A stretch of DNA of 64,000 nt from Galeruca laticollis. Lineage: Eukaryota; Arthropoda; Insecta; Coleoptera; Chrysomelidae. Where the stretch lies: the NCBI GenBank assembly GCA_963921935.1, contig OY998177.1, forward strand, positions 9,761,754 to 9,825,753, in the 5' to 3' direction. Positions 43,216-53,195 of the stretch are shown here, piece after piece. Under the pieces are notes generated by a model, which was not told where the DNA came from, did no database searches, and saw only the letters and a list, made by a program, of their open reading frames with translations. The first letter of the stretch is position 1. Each line of letters starts with the position of its first letter. Made by a program: the position numbers and the translations under genes.

Positions 43216-43690
43216 CAGGGCTTTTAGTGAAGTCTCTTTTTTTTGATGGTCCCTTAAAGTCCCTTTTTTGGAATTTAGTCCCTAAAGTCCCTTTTTTGTG
43301 ATAGGAGGAGCATATTGAGATAATCCCCAATTATGTAAAACCTGAGGGGGCTTTTACCTTTTTGGAAAAAGCTTTTATTTTATATAATAATATTTAATCA
43401 AGTACCAAAATACTAGAGAGTGACTAATGCCTGAGTTATAAGTCGGTGCCATGCGATACTGAACCGAAAATACCCTAACATAATGGTAACTATCGCGAGA
43501 CCTCTAAATTAGTAGAGGTAGCAGTGAATTCGCACAATTCTTGCCTCTGTGGTATGGTATTTTCACATTAGTATCGCATAGAACTGACTGAATCGCGGTG
43601 TTAGTCACTTTCTAGTATTTTGGTACTCACTAAGTATTACCGGTCTTATTAGGCCACTTGATCAAGGATTTCGGTTGATATAATTAGTTA

Positions 43691-43832
43691 ACAATTCGTG
43701 TTGGAAGAAGAGAGTCTAAAACTTTTAGATTTCGGGATTTTTTTAACCAAAAACTAAAAATTTCATGATTTTTAGCTATTTAGTTAAAAAATCCTGAAAT
43801 AAAAATTTTTACATTTGTGACTCTCTTCTTCC
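43691..43832. repeat. Long hairpin inside the hAT-like element
   Basis: Arms of about 60 bp: TTGGAAGAAGAGAGT ... TTCGGGATTTTTTTAAC at 43691-43749 and GTTAAAAAATCCTGAAAT ... ACTCTCTTCTTCCAA at 43775-43836. They are separated by ACTAAAAATTTCATGATTT. Confidence 0.75.
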
Positions 43833-43980
43833 AATACAAACACATGTCATTTTTTTTCAGTGGAAAACTATACCGTATAATACAAAAATGGGAAAATGTA
43901 AAGTTAAAGACATTTGGTTTCAAGAAAAAGATAAAAATGGTTTTATAATAGGAACGTAGGCAAATCGGGCCAGTGATAGT

Positions 43981-46221
43981 GAAGTCATGTGTACTATTTG
44001 TGAAAGTGTCATTCGTGTTGACCACGGAAAATACCGCCTCAGCCAGCACGCTGAAATGAAATCCCACATCGGTAATTGTAAGATCAAACTCACTCCTTTG
44101 CAGCTTAAACTTTGCAAGACAGATGTAAACCAACCACAGGATCCTAGCATAAGTGGATCAGTGCCAGTGACACTAGGTAGCACAAAAACTGCAGCAGTTA
44201 AAGCCGAGCTCCATCGAGCAGTAAAGTCTGTACAATCCAATTATTCACTAAACTCATGTAGTGATATAAATCAGCTATTCAGAGTGATGTTTTCTTCCGG
44301 GGTACCTGATGATTTTTTTCCCTTTCTCCTGCCAAATTGATGTATTTAATAACCGAAGCTCTGGAACCTCACTTTTGGGGAAAGCTTAAAGATGTTAAAG
44401 CTTCTTTCTATACAATATGTTTCGATGAAACTACCAACGGATGTAACAATTCGTTATTGGTCAGACACTAAGTCAAAAATCGTTCAGAGGCACCCTCAGA
44501 CTTTTTTCATTAGTAGTGCTAAAGCTGAGGACTTACATAATAAAATTCTTGCCGCGATACAAAAGGCAGATATTCAATTGAGGAATTTAATAATAGCTGT
44601 GATGGCCCTAATGTCAACAAAAAATTAATAAGACTGCTTAATGAAAGTGTATTAGATGTAAGATCCAAAGGATTGATTAATATAGGCTCATGCAGCCTAC
44701 ATAAAGTTCTTAATGCTTTTCTGAAAAGTCTGGAACAAATGGGCATAAATGTCAATTATTTGATTATTAAACTTTTTGATGGTTGGCCTGCTCGTTGGGA
44801 AGCATATACAGACGTCCAGAATTCCGAAAAAGTATCAAATCATCGGTTTGTTGTTAAGCATGTATCCTCAAGATGGCTCTCAATTGGTACTGCGGCAGAG
44901 AGAGTTACTGAACAGTGGAAAGCAGTAAAGATATATTTTCTAAATAAAATTCATCAGCACTATTTAAATATCACTAAGACGTCAATGTACAAGGAAATTG
45001 TTGATCTAATTAAAGAACCAACTTTAAAGGCTCAGTTGTTTTTTGTAGTAAGTGCCAAATTGTTCACATCATATACTGAATTTTTTCAGAATGTAAAACC
45101 CTATAATACATAAGTTATATGAACATGATAAGGAACTGATATTAAAAGTTTTAAACAAAGTTTACAAATCTGGGGTGTCACGTAACTCGCTAGATTTAGA
45201 AGAAAATTTCTTACCATTGAGGAAAATAACTTTTAGTGAAGCCATTTCCAAAGAGTTAGAAAACTTAAAGGAAACTGATGTAATTAGTTTTCAAAATGGA
45301 GTTAGAAAACATTTCTCTGTCAGTGCTAAGTATCTTGTAAAGCAATTAAGTTTGGATGAAGGGGACAACATTTAAAAAAATGCCAGATGCTTAGATATCG
45401 GAAAATTTAAAACTAATGAAAGTGAGACACAGATCTTGGCGCTGACCAAGCAGCTACCATTTGAAGTTGATCTGAATCAGCTAGCTGATAAATGGAACAT
45501 TTTAAGTTATGAAGAAAACATCCAAGAAGTGGTCAGCGCTATTGACGAATATCGGTCATTCATATTCGACATAAAAAACAACATTAATGAGATAAAGTAC
45601 CCAACGGTAACAAAAATGGTGAGAACGATTCTGTGCCTTTCACATGGCAGCGCAACTATAGACCGAGGATACTCCACTTCTGGATTGGTACTAACAAAAG
45701 ATAAGACCTCAATGAACGAGAGAGGTATAAATGCCAGATTAAACGTGATATCCAGTATGAAAAGATTTAAAAATAACCCTTCCCTGATGCCGAGGTCAAC
45801 AGAATTATTTATGCTCGCCACAAATACCCACAAAAGCTATCAGACTTATTTATTAGAACAAAAAGAAAAGTAAGAGAGCCAAAAAAAGAAGAAAAAATGT
45901 TATTTAATAAAAAACGTGAAGAAGCAGATACACTTAAAGAATTGGCAAAAGAACTTGTTGAAAAACAGAAAACTGGAGAGGAGAAAAAAAGCAGCGGAGA
46001 AATTGTTTGAAGAGGCAAACAATCGGCTTGAGTCAGGAATGAAGAGAAAAAATCTCGAAGAAATCACTTTGGCCCAAGGTATGCTAAGCGGAGTAAAAAT
46101 GCTGAGAAAGGATGAAAACAAAGCCTCCACAGAGGCTATGACAATTGCCGAACAAATTCAAACAAAGTCGTCAAAAATTTATTTTCATTTGAAACAAAAG
46201 TATTTTTCTTTACTTAGTTAA
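43981..46221 (+). pseudogene. hAT-like (BED zinc finger) transposase
   Basis: The BED-like start (43987) reads MCTICESVIRVDHGKYRLSQ with a paired HAEMKSHIGNC. The middle has FDETTN-like and VRYWSDTKSK-like pieces (about 44420-44480). The best-preserved block (44673-45113) has SKGLINIGSCSLHKVLNAF, FDGWPARWEAY and HVSSRWLSIGTAAERV. The C-terminal block (45436-45873) has LSHGSATIDRGYSTSGLVL and RGINARLNVISSMKRF, equivalent to the hAT dimerisation region. A Lys/Glu-rich coiled-coil tail runs to 46221. Stops and frameshifts occur near 44340, 44630, 45110, 45375 and 45872. I recognise this family from multicopy genes in insect and cnidarian genomes. Confidence 0.75.
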
Positions 46222-46495
46222 ATTTAAGATTAGGGTTGAAATAAAATGTTTCTTTATTTGTACCTTTAATTTGTACCTTCTGGTTCTAATGTAATATTTT
46301 GAAATAAACATATTTATAATCCATAAATAAGCCATACCCCATCCAGGAAATGTTTAAAAAAATTACGTTTTTTAAACAACCGGCATTTTGCTAGGGGATT
46401 TTCAAAAAAAAAATCCCTCAAAGTCCCTTTTGTTCTCAGAATTAGTCCCTTTTTCCCTTTTTTGGAGCAGAAACTTGCTATAAGCCCTGTAAATA

Positions 46496-47384
46496 TTATC
46501 AAACATCAAAATTACCAAAAATTACCAAGTAGTACCAAAAATAACAAATTTATCAGAAATCACCTAGAATTTCTAAAAATTACCCAGAATTACCAAAAAC
46601 TACCAATAAATACCAAAATTAACAAGAAATACCAAAAATTAGCAAAAAATTCCGGATATCACCAAAATTACCAAATATAATCAAAATCACCAGAATTATC
46701 AAAATTACGAAAAATTACCAAAAGTTACCAAAAATAACAAATATTAGAAAAAACTACAAAAAATTACCTATAAAATACTATTAATTATCAAACAAAATCA
46801 AAAAATTAACATAAATCACCAAGAATTTCAAAAAATTACCAAAAAATCACCCTAAAATCACCAAAAAATACCAGAACCAGAAAATTACCAAAAGATACCA
46901 AAAAGTAACAAAACTACCAGAAATCACCAATAATTTCTAAAAATTACCAAAAATTACCACTCATTACCAAAAACTACCAAAAATTACCAAAAATAACCAA
47001 TAAATGCGAAAAATTACCTAAATTAGCAAAAGTTACTGAAAATCACCAAAATTACAAAATATAATCAAAATTACCAAATCTACCAAAAATTACCAAGAAT
47101 TGTCAAAAAATACCAAAAAACCACCAAAATTACCAAAGAATACCAAATATTAGCAAACATTTCCAAAAAAATACCCATAAAATACTAATAATCGCCAAAA
47201 AATACCAAAATTATCAAACATTACCAGAAATCACCAAAAATTTCTTAAAATTACCAAAAACTACCCATAAAATACCAATAATTACCAAAATTAGAAAAAT
47301 CACCTAAAAATAAAAAAATTAGTAGAAATCACCAAGAATTTCTAAAAATTACTAATAATTACCAAATATTACCAATAATCAATA
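46496..47384 (+). repeat. 10-bp minisatellite, block 3
   Basis: The satellite resumes directly after the hAT-like element and fades into R1 at 47385. It is more degenerate than blocks 1 and 2, with ACCAAATATAATCAAAATCA at about 46669 and a related marker at about 47050. Confidence 0.9.
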
Positions 47385-47520
47385 TCGAAGCAATTGTAAA
47401 TTTTTTAGAATCTCTATCGTTTTCAATATATTGAGGAAATAGCTAGAAACAGTTAGTTTCATTGAAAAGTAACATGAGTAGGTTCCACAGAGTAAGGTTC
47501 GAAACAGTAAATTTGATTAG
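47385..47520 (+). repeat. Repeat R1, diverged copy
   Basis: CAATTGTAAATTTTTTAGAA, GGAAATAGCTAGAAACAG, TTAGTTTCATTGAAAAG and GAGTAGGTTCCACAGAGTAA follow the R1 order. It borders the satellite on one side and R4 on the other. Confidence 0.75.
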
Positions 47521-47524
47521 GGTT

Positions 47525-47818
47525 CATTTATGAGACGCCCTTAACAATACCCAATCATACAATTGGTCACTTGTATACACTCCGGAGGCTGTATCGTGTT
47601 AATAAGACATAATTACAAAAAGTGACCGACGGCGACGACATACACACAGTATTTTTTTCTAAAAACCCCTTATTCTGGTTTTTCTCACTGAAGAACGTAA
47701 AAAAAATCGAAAATTTCAACTTTTTTTGGGACAAACCAATACTTTTCATTACAATATATGAAATGTTAACGTGCTCAAGTGTTGTTCAATTACAAAATTG
47801 TGTAATTCCAAAATGACC
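47525..47818 (-). repeat. R4 element, reverse copy
   Basis: In reverse this gives TATTGGTTTGTCCCAAAAAA, then a GTGTGTATGTCGTCGCCGTC block, ACACGATACAGCCTCCGGAG and ATGATTGGGTATTGTTAAGG. It is colinear with 11214-11460, the leader and first unit of the tandem array. It is a single copy, without the tandem amplification. A small frame in it is conserved in outline with the frame at 11214 but has no domain. Confidence 0.75.
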
Positions 47819-47821
47819 GAT

Positions 47822-48035
47822 ATGGCTCCGATCGGCTGGAACACCCGACTTGAATGCTGCAGATTTTTGTATATGGAGTCATTTAAAAGCGTTAGTGTAC
47901 CAATGCTGCCAAAAATTTGTATACAAGAAGTTACAAAACAATTAAGAAACCCTATTTACCGATTCACTGTGACAATCATAGAAGTTTTAACTAGTTATGC
48001 ATCAATACAGCGACCTACAGAGTTTTATACATAGT
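47822..48035 (+). pseudogene. Tc1/mariner-type transposase C-terminal fragment
   Basis: In the frame through 47830, SAGTPDLNAADFCIWSHLKA followed by LVYQ can be read. That is the (P)RSPDLxPxDFFLWGxLKxxVY region that ends the catalytic domain of mariner-type transposases. The final catalytic Asp/Glu position would be the Asp in SPDL-x-DF. A stop occurs soon after (about 47940). Confidence 0.6.
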
Positions 48036-48844
48036 GGAATTTTTACAATTTTTATAATTCGAAGAATGCGGTAGAGACATTTCTATTACATGAAAGTCCT
48101 CCCGTTAATTTTCATTGAAGAATAACCCCGATTTGTTTGCACTTATTTATTGACACTGTATAATGGAGTATTTTAGTAAGCATTTAATCAGAAGATGTTC
48201 CGTGTATTGCTTACTATTCAGTGTTGACAACAACTTAAATACACGCATACGGCTGATGAGCTACTACTATAGTAAGTATTCGGATTTAAAATCCTACCTG
48301 AGTAATTTAATCAATTTGCATACATCAATATTTACCTCATCTACTAATTATGCAACCTCCTATTGATATATCCTCTTCCTGGCAACCCCGCAACATATTA
48401 AAACAATTTGGCAATACATAAAACCCATTCTAGATAGATATTGAAATCCCCTTCTACAGAGTAGGTTATCTGCTATTTCCGAAAAATACATTATTTCAGC
48501 CATAAACAAAATTTTAACGAAAATTATTGTATTTTATTTTATCTACTTTGAATTAGGTGCGAAAACGCATGTTACGTCACGTCTCAGTAGATATTGCATT
48601 GTGTTTATATTAACGAAGAAGGTCCATTAAATAAATTTTTCGTGTGTCAAAAATATGAATAGAAAAAAAAAGAAGATATGACATTACAAATATTATAATA
48701 GTGGCATTCGATTTGCAGGCTCGAGCAACCCACACTGCCACAGGCTGAGTATTTGATAGTGACAAGACAACTTTAAATATATCGTTTGCATGTTCACCAT
48801 ATAACCCCAAAAAATAGTTTATATAGGTTCTTATTTGTAATTTT
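48036..48844. other. No gene recognised
   Basis: AT-rich, probably the 3' flank of the mariner fragment and other debris. A 66-codon minus frame (48810..48610, MGLYGEHANDIFKVV...) has a hydrophobic stretch but no recognised family and no coding context. Confidence 0.35.
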
Positions 48845-49205
48845 TGTTTCTTATGAAAATGAAATTAACTGTCTCGACTCTTACTTCGTGGAATCTACTC
48901 ATATTAGTGTTTTAAATGAAACTCAATGTTTCTAGCTAATTCCACAATATAATGAAAAATGTTGAAAATTCTAAAAAATTGACAATTGTTTCGATAACTG
49001 AATATCACCATCAGAATGACAGAAGTTACTTCTGTCATTCTGACGATATTCAGTTATCGAAACAATTGTCAATTTTTTAGAATTTTCAACATTCTGACGA
49101 TGATATTCAGGTATCGAAACAATTGTCTATTTTTTAGAATTTTCAACATTTTTGATTATATTGTGGAATTAGCTAGAAACATTGAGTTTCATTTAAAACA
49201 CTCTT
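48845..49205. repeat. Repeat R1, inverted pair with partial internal duplication
   Basis: A reverse arm (48845-49005) and a forward arm (49013-49205) meet around a short centre carrying TGACAGAAGTTACTTCTGTC. The forward arm also repeats the CATTCTGACGATGATATTCA ... TTTAGAATTTTCAACAT segment (49050-49110). This is the longest copy and likely shows the full unit: CTGTCTCGACTCTTACTTCG at the outside and TGACAGAAGTTA at the centre. Confidence 0.85.
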
Positions 49206-49665
49206 AAGAAAATGCTATTATATTCGCTTTTGACGTAACATACATCGATGTATAACATTTTCGCTATTAAAATAACGCCGACCAAAACATTCGAGTATTT
49301 TGCCACTGGAAGGTGATAAGTTGAAATGTGAATTTTGAACAAATGAGTCAAAAATAACAATATCATCCCATTTTTGACATACGGTTTAGTAGTAACAAAA
49401 TGCAAGCAAATTTTAGGTTATAATATAAAATTATTTTTTATGAATTACATGCGTATAGAGGCGGGTTCAGATTGGTAAATATTTGCGTTGTGTGTTGTAT
49501 GTAGTGTTCGGCGCAAATTTTTGCAGCGCAAATTTAGAGAAAATTCAGCATAAATAAATACGTCGTGTATCGTGTATCTGGGATCCACACGTACGTTGAA
49601 ATTTAAGAATTTTAGTTTGTTGTGGTGCACAAGTTAATACGTTGCACATACGTTAATAAAATCTG

Positions 49666-51555
49666 AATAAAGCAGATTTAATTATCCTCATTCAGGAGTA
49701 TCAAAAGCGCAGAATTCTGTTGGATGCAAAAGATAAGAGGTATTTTAATAAAAACAAAAAAAAAACGATAACTGGAGCGAAATCGCGGAGTGTCTACATA
49801 TAGATGTTGAAGACGCAAAAAAAAGATATCAAACCTTCAAGGCTCTTTGATCAGTTTTTGTAGGTGCGAAGGATGTATACAAATCCGACTGGTTTGCTTT
49901 TAGCAGCTTTGGATTTCTTATGGATAAAGATAGAAAGAGAAACCGTTAGTTCGGGAGACTGGAAAGAAGTGAGTAAAAAGCTTTATAATATAAAAGGTTT
50001 ATTCATAAAGAATTAAGTTTGTCATCTCTTTTATATTTGTTTTATATTACTTTTATCATTATCTCACAAAATTTAAATAATAGTAGAAAAATTCGAATAC
50101 AATGCCCCCTATTTCTAATTTAAGCATATTTATTTTGCCATGAAACAGAACCTGTAGTAGTAAAATACTCGGCAATCTCCTTCCTAACATTGTCAAGCAA
50201 TTGTCACCGTATGATTGTCTTCAGCTTCCTTGAATCAAACATTCGTTCTCTTCCGAATCTACAGAACCCGGTGGAATATAAATAATTTGAGAAGTCTTAC
50301 TGTTTCTTAAAAAGTTATGCAGATAAATTACTGCCATAACCACCACTTGTTCTTTATTGGGCTCCAAGAGAAGGGGTTTTCTCAACGCTCTAAACACTGA
50401 TAAAATAATTCCAAAAACATTTTCAACCACTCTTCTGGCTCTACTAAGTCTATAATTGAATATTCTTTCAACTGATCATTTTGGATGTGCTCCTGAATAT
50501 GGTGTCATGATACGTTCTGTAAGTGAAAATGCGTAATCAGCTATGAATACATAAGGCGTATCATTCTGCCTTCCGGGAAGAGCTTTTGCTGGCGGCAAGT
50601 TTAGTGTACATTAGCTGCGATTCTTCGATGGAGTTCACAATTTTGGAAAACTCCATCATTAGAAATTCTTCCCTGACATCCGATATCAAAAAATATTACG
50701 TTGTAATTTGCATCGACACGTGCAAATAATACTATACTATAAAAACCTTTGTAGTTATAGTATTCACTTCCGCTGTTTATTGGTGCTTGAAGAATTATGT
50801 GTTTTCCGTCCATGGAAACTACACAATTTGGAAAATTCCACATTGCCTCAAAATCATGCGCAATAGTCAACCATTCTTCTTGGGTGTTGGGCATCTGCAA
50901 TCAAAAGTTTTATTTTAAAAAGGCTTTAAATACTGTATTACGACAACTGCTATTTAATCTATGTTTTACGTTCCAGTTAAGCAGGGTATCATATCCAATC
51001 ACCAGAGTGCGCTGCAAAAAGAACAAAACGGGTTGTCAATACTCAGGAAAGCATAGGCATTTCGGAAATCTTCAACTCCTAAAAACAGAAATAAAGAAGA
51101 AAAAGAAGATCCTCAAATTAAACAAGCTGTCTAACTGTTGCAACAGCCGATACCAGAAGAAAATTTTTCAAGTATTTATGCAAATAATTTGGCCAGTCAA
51201 CATGAAAAGTTCAGTGCAGTAACACAAGCTGTTTTGAAGAATAAAATAAATGAATTCATTTTTGATGCTGAAATGGAAAAATATAATGTACAGAGTGGGG
51301 AATCCTTATGCTGCAAGTGTTCTGTCTCAACCGTGTTCTGACTCAACTAGTTTTTATTCGGCACCCTTTGCTTCACGTTCTACATCAACTGGCGTTGGTT
51401 CATCTGCTTCATCATCTGCGTCCACTACTCCAGTGAGCAAGATTTTAAGGCTCAATAATGAGGCGCTTGAAAACTCATTGTCAACAGACAGTCAAGTTTC
51501 AACAGATAAAGTAGCTGTAGACTTAACAGAATTTGTTTATTTGATTGATAATTAA
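49666..51555 (+). pseudogene. Harbinger MADF/Myb-like accessory gene, two exons
   Basis: Exon 1 (about 49666-49968) has ADLIILIQEYQKRRILLDAK, DKRYFNKN and, after a frameshift in an A-run, NDNWSEIAECLHIDVEDAKK then RYQTFKA. This is a MADF domain. It ends FGFLMDKDR-like before a donor GTGAGT at 49969. Exon 2 (about 50976-51555) begins after a CAG acceptor and has LQQPIPEENFSSIYANNLAS, then HEKFSAVTQAVLKNKINEF and a Ser/Thr-rich tail with SARSTSTGVGSSASSSAS-like sequence. MADF proteins of Harbinger elements bind the ends and bring in the transposase. Stops and a frameshift occur. It is antisense to the transposase and interleaved with it. Confidence 0.7.
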
Positions 51556-52160
51556 ACTTATAGTAGGGTTTACTCAATCACTCAATCAATTACATACGGT
51601 TCAGTTTTGTTACATTTTTCTTTATATTATGGATATACTTTTTTCACTTATGAGAGTACATTTTAAGTTTGGATTGAAAAATATAAAGATCTCAGTTCAA
51701 TCTTTTTACTTACCTTAACTTGCTCCTTTAAAGCGTCAATTGAAGCGCTGCAGACTTCTGGAATTATCACAGATATGCTTTGCTTGGATATCTTGAAAAT
51801 ATATTGTAAGCTTGTGTACGAATCCCCTGTAGCCAGAAAGCGTAATGTGACAGCCAATATTTCCTTTATATGTATGCATTTTCTCAGATTTTTATTCATT
51901 TTAGCAATTTTTGGGCTAATTTTATTGATCAAAACTTCAAAGTCGTTTGGAGACATTCTCAAGAAATTTCGGAAATGGCCAGTACTTTCATCCAAGGATA
52001 GCACATTCAATAACCTCGTGCCATTTGATTGCATTCTATATAAATGTTTTATCCAATAGCGTCTGCTTTTCTTACTTGATTTCTTTTTTTCTTTTGAAAT
52101 AAGATGATGCATCACAATAAAGGCAGCACACTTCCTTTTCATTAATATAATATCTGTCAT
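50221..52160 (-). pseudogene. Harbinger transposase, two exons
   Basis: Exon 1 (52160..51714) has SKKSRRYWIKHLYRMQSNGT, ESTGHFRNFLRMSPNDFEVL and ILAVTLRFLATGDSYTSLQY, then a donor GTAAGT. Exon 2 begins at 50894 after TTTTGATTGCAG with MPNTQEEWLTIAHDFEAMWN. NCVVSMDGKHIILQAP holds the first catalytic Asp, and FDIGCQGRISNDGVFQNC follows. After a frameshift near 50610 comes a YVFIADYAF-like second Asp and then, past one stop (about 50480), ERIFNYRLSRA-like and RRVVENVFGIILSVF (Glu). The chain ends at 50221. Exon 1 is 447 nt, so splicing is in phase 0. Two lesions make it probably inactive, but it is young. Confidence 0.85.
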
Positions 52161-52424
52161 ATTGTTTTTAGTAAAATTATTATGCCTCCTGACAGAAATA
52201 CGGTATAAACCGTTTTCACAACTAGACACGTCTACACTTAATCTTTCTTGCGGCGCTAATTTCTCTGATGTCGGAAATAAAACCGACAAGAGACGGATCG
52301 GGTGAGTTGAATGTGACGAAAATTTTTGCGTGGAATTTTGTGCGGCGAATACGTTTACGCACATCACAAAAATGTTCGTCAAATACAACGCACAACGCGA
52401 ATATTTACCAATCTGGACCCGCCT

Positions 52425-52580
52425 TAGAAAGAAAAATATTACGCGATTCACAAGATCCGTTTGTTATACCGGATCTTTTCATTACCTATTACAGGCTAAA
52501 TAAAGAAATAGTTAGGGAATTATTTCGAGAACAATCCTGGAAATGCAAACGCTTTATCATTTGGATGGTAGGTATTATTT
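52425..52580 (+). pseudogene. Outer Harbinger B transposase exon 1 (interrupted)
   Basis: Right of element A the frame reads RKILRDSQDPFVIPDLFITY and YRLNKEIVRELFREQSW, which resembles the N-terminus of HARBI1-like transposases. The frame continues leftward across the insertion into MNYMRI before 49459. A GTAGGT donor-like site follows at about 52569. The catalytic exon is absent downstream. Confidence 0.6.
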
Positions 52581-52939
52581 CTATTGATTGTTCAGTAAAA
52601 GTGAGTTCAGATCAAGTGAGTGTAATGAGACGTCAAGTATGTCATACTGTTACTAATAATATACCTATGTGTTCAAATAATATTTAAAGTTTATATAATA
52701 TTTAGCCTAATCATAAAATATTAAACTATATAACACCTGGTTACCCGTAAATATAAATGAGTATTAAACATTGATATATTAAAATATAAATAATCAATAA
52801 GGTTTATTGTAATTTAAAAAAATGTTTATTACACATTTGTAACATACATACACATTTTTTTAACAAAAATATCCTCTTCCATTCTTCTACAGGTATTATC
52901 AGTTGCATTAGTTTACTTATGAGTGATATTCATTTATTG

Positions 52940-53195
52940 TCTACGTAATTCTCACGAAAAGTTGGGTTAATTTTTCCAATCCTAAATACATAATCACTTT
53001 CCATTTCGTTCAAATATAATTCATATTGTTCATCAGATGATTTCCTTATTCGTTTGTCTACAATATGTGTTTTTTCTGAAAAAAGCGGGAGTTTTGGAGA
53101 AATTTTAAATCTAAAGGTTATTGTTTAATAATTTATTATATATATTATATTAAGTACTTACTGTTCAATTGAGGTGTTGGCAAATTCCCCCATTT
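52940..53195 (-). pseudogene. Second-Harbinger accessory protein, C-terminal exons (uncertain)
   Basis: Minus strand: MGEFANTSIEQ (about 53190..53160), a small intron from GTAAGT (53160) to an AACCTTTAG acceptor (about 53117), then an open frame with FKISPKLPLFSEKTHIVDKR, IRKSSDEQYELYLNEMESDY and INPTFRENYVDN to a stop near 52940. Splicing keeps the frame. The acidic, short C-terminal part resembles the tail of MADF/BESS proteins encoded by Harbinger elements. Orientation is opposite to the interrupted transposase exon, as usual in that superfamily. Low to moderate confidence. Confidence 0.4.

Larger units (their letters stand above)
43216..46489 (+). mobile_element. hAT-like transposon inserted in the minisatellite
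   Basis: Left end CAGGGCTTTTAGTGAAGT and right end ACTTGCTATAAGCCCTG are imperfect inverted repeats, with satellite on both sides. TAAATA is directly repeated at 43210-43215 and 46490-46495, suggesting a 6-bp target duplication. Most hAT elements make 8, though subgroups with 5 or 6 are known. Subterminal AAGTCCCTTTTTT strings repeat at both ends. A further inverted pair ACTAGAGAGTGACTAA / TTAGTCACTTTCTAGT lies at about 43409-43428 and 43602-43620. It encodes a broken BED-type transposase. Confidence 0.75.
49459..52424 (-). mobile_element. PIF/Harbinger element A with 3-bp TSD
   Basis: Ends AGGCGGGTTCAGATTGGTAA (49459) and its inverted partner TTACCAATCTGGACCCGCCT (to 52424) pair over about 40 bp with few mismatches. 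TAG is directly repeated outside (49456-49458 and 52425-52427), as expected for Harbinger's 3-bp duplication. It encodes the usual two proteins: a DDE transposase (minus) and a MADF/Myb-like protein (plus). When the element and one TSD are skipped, an outer reading frame runs through the site, so it is inserted into an exon of another Harbinger-type gene. Confidence 0.9.

Noticed and set aside
43780..44240. Two minus-strand frames of over 100 codons
   Set aside because: They are antisense to the BED-type transposase start and the hairpin arm, with no independent similarity.
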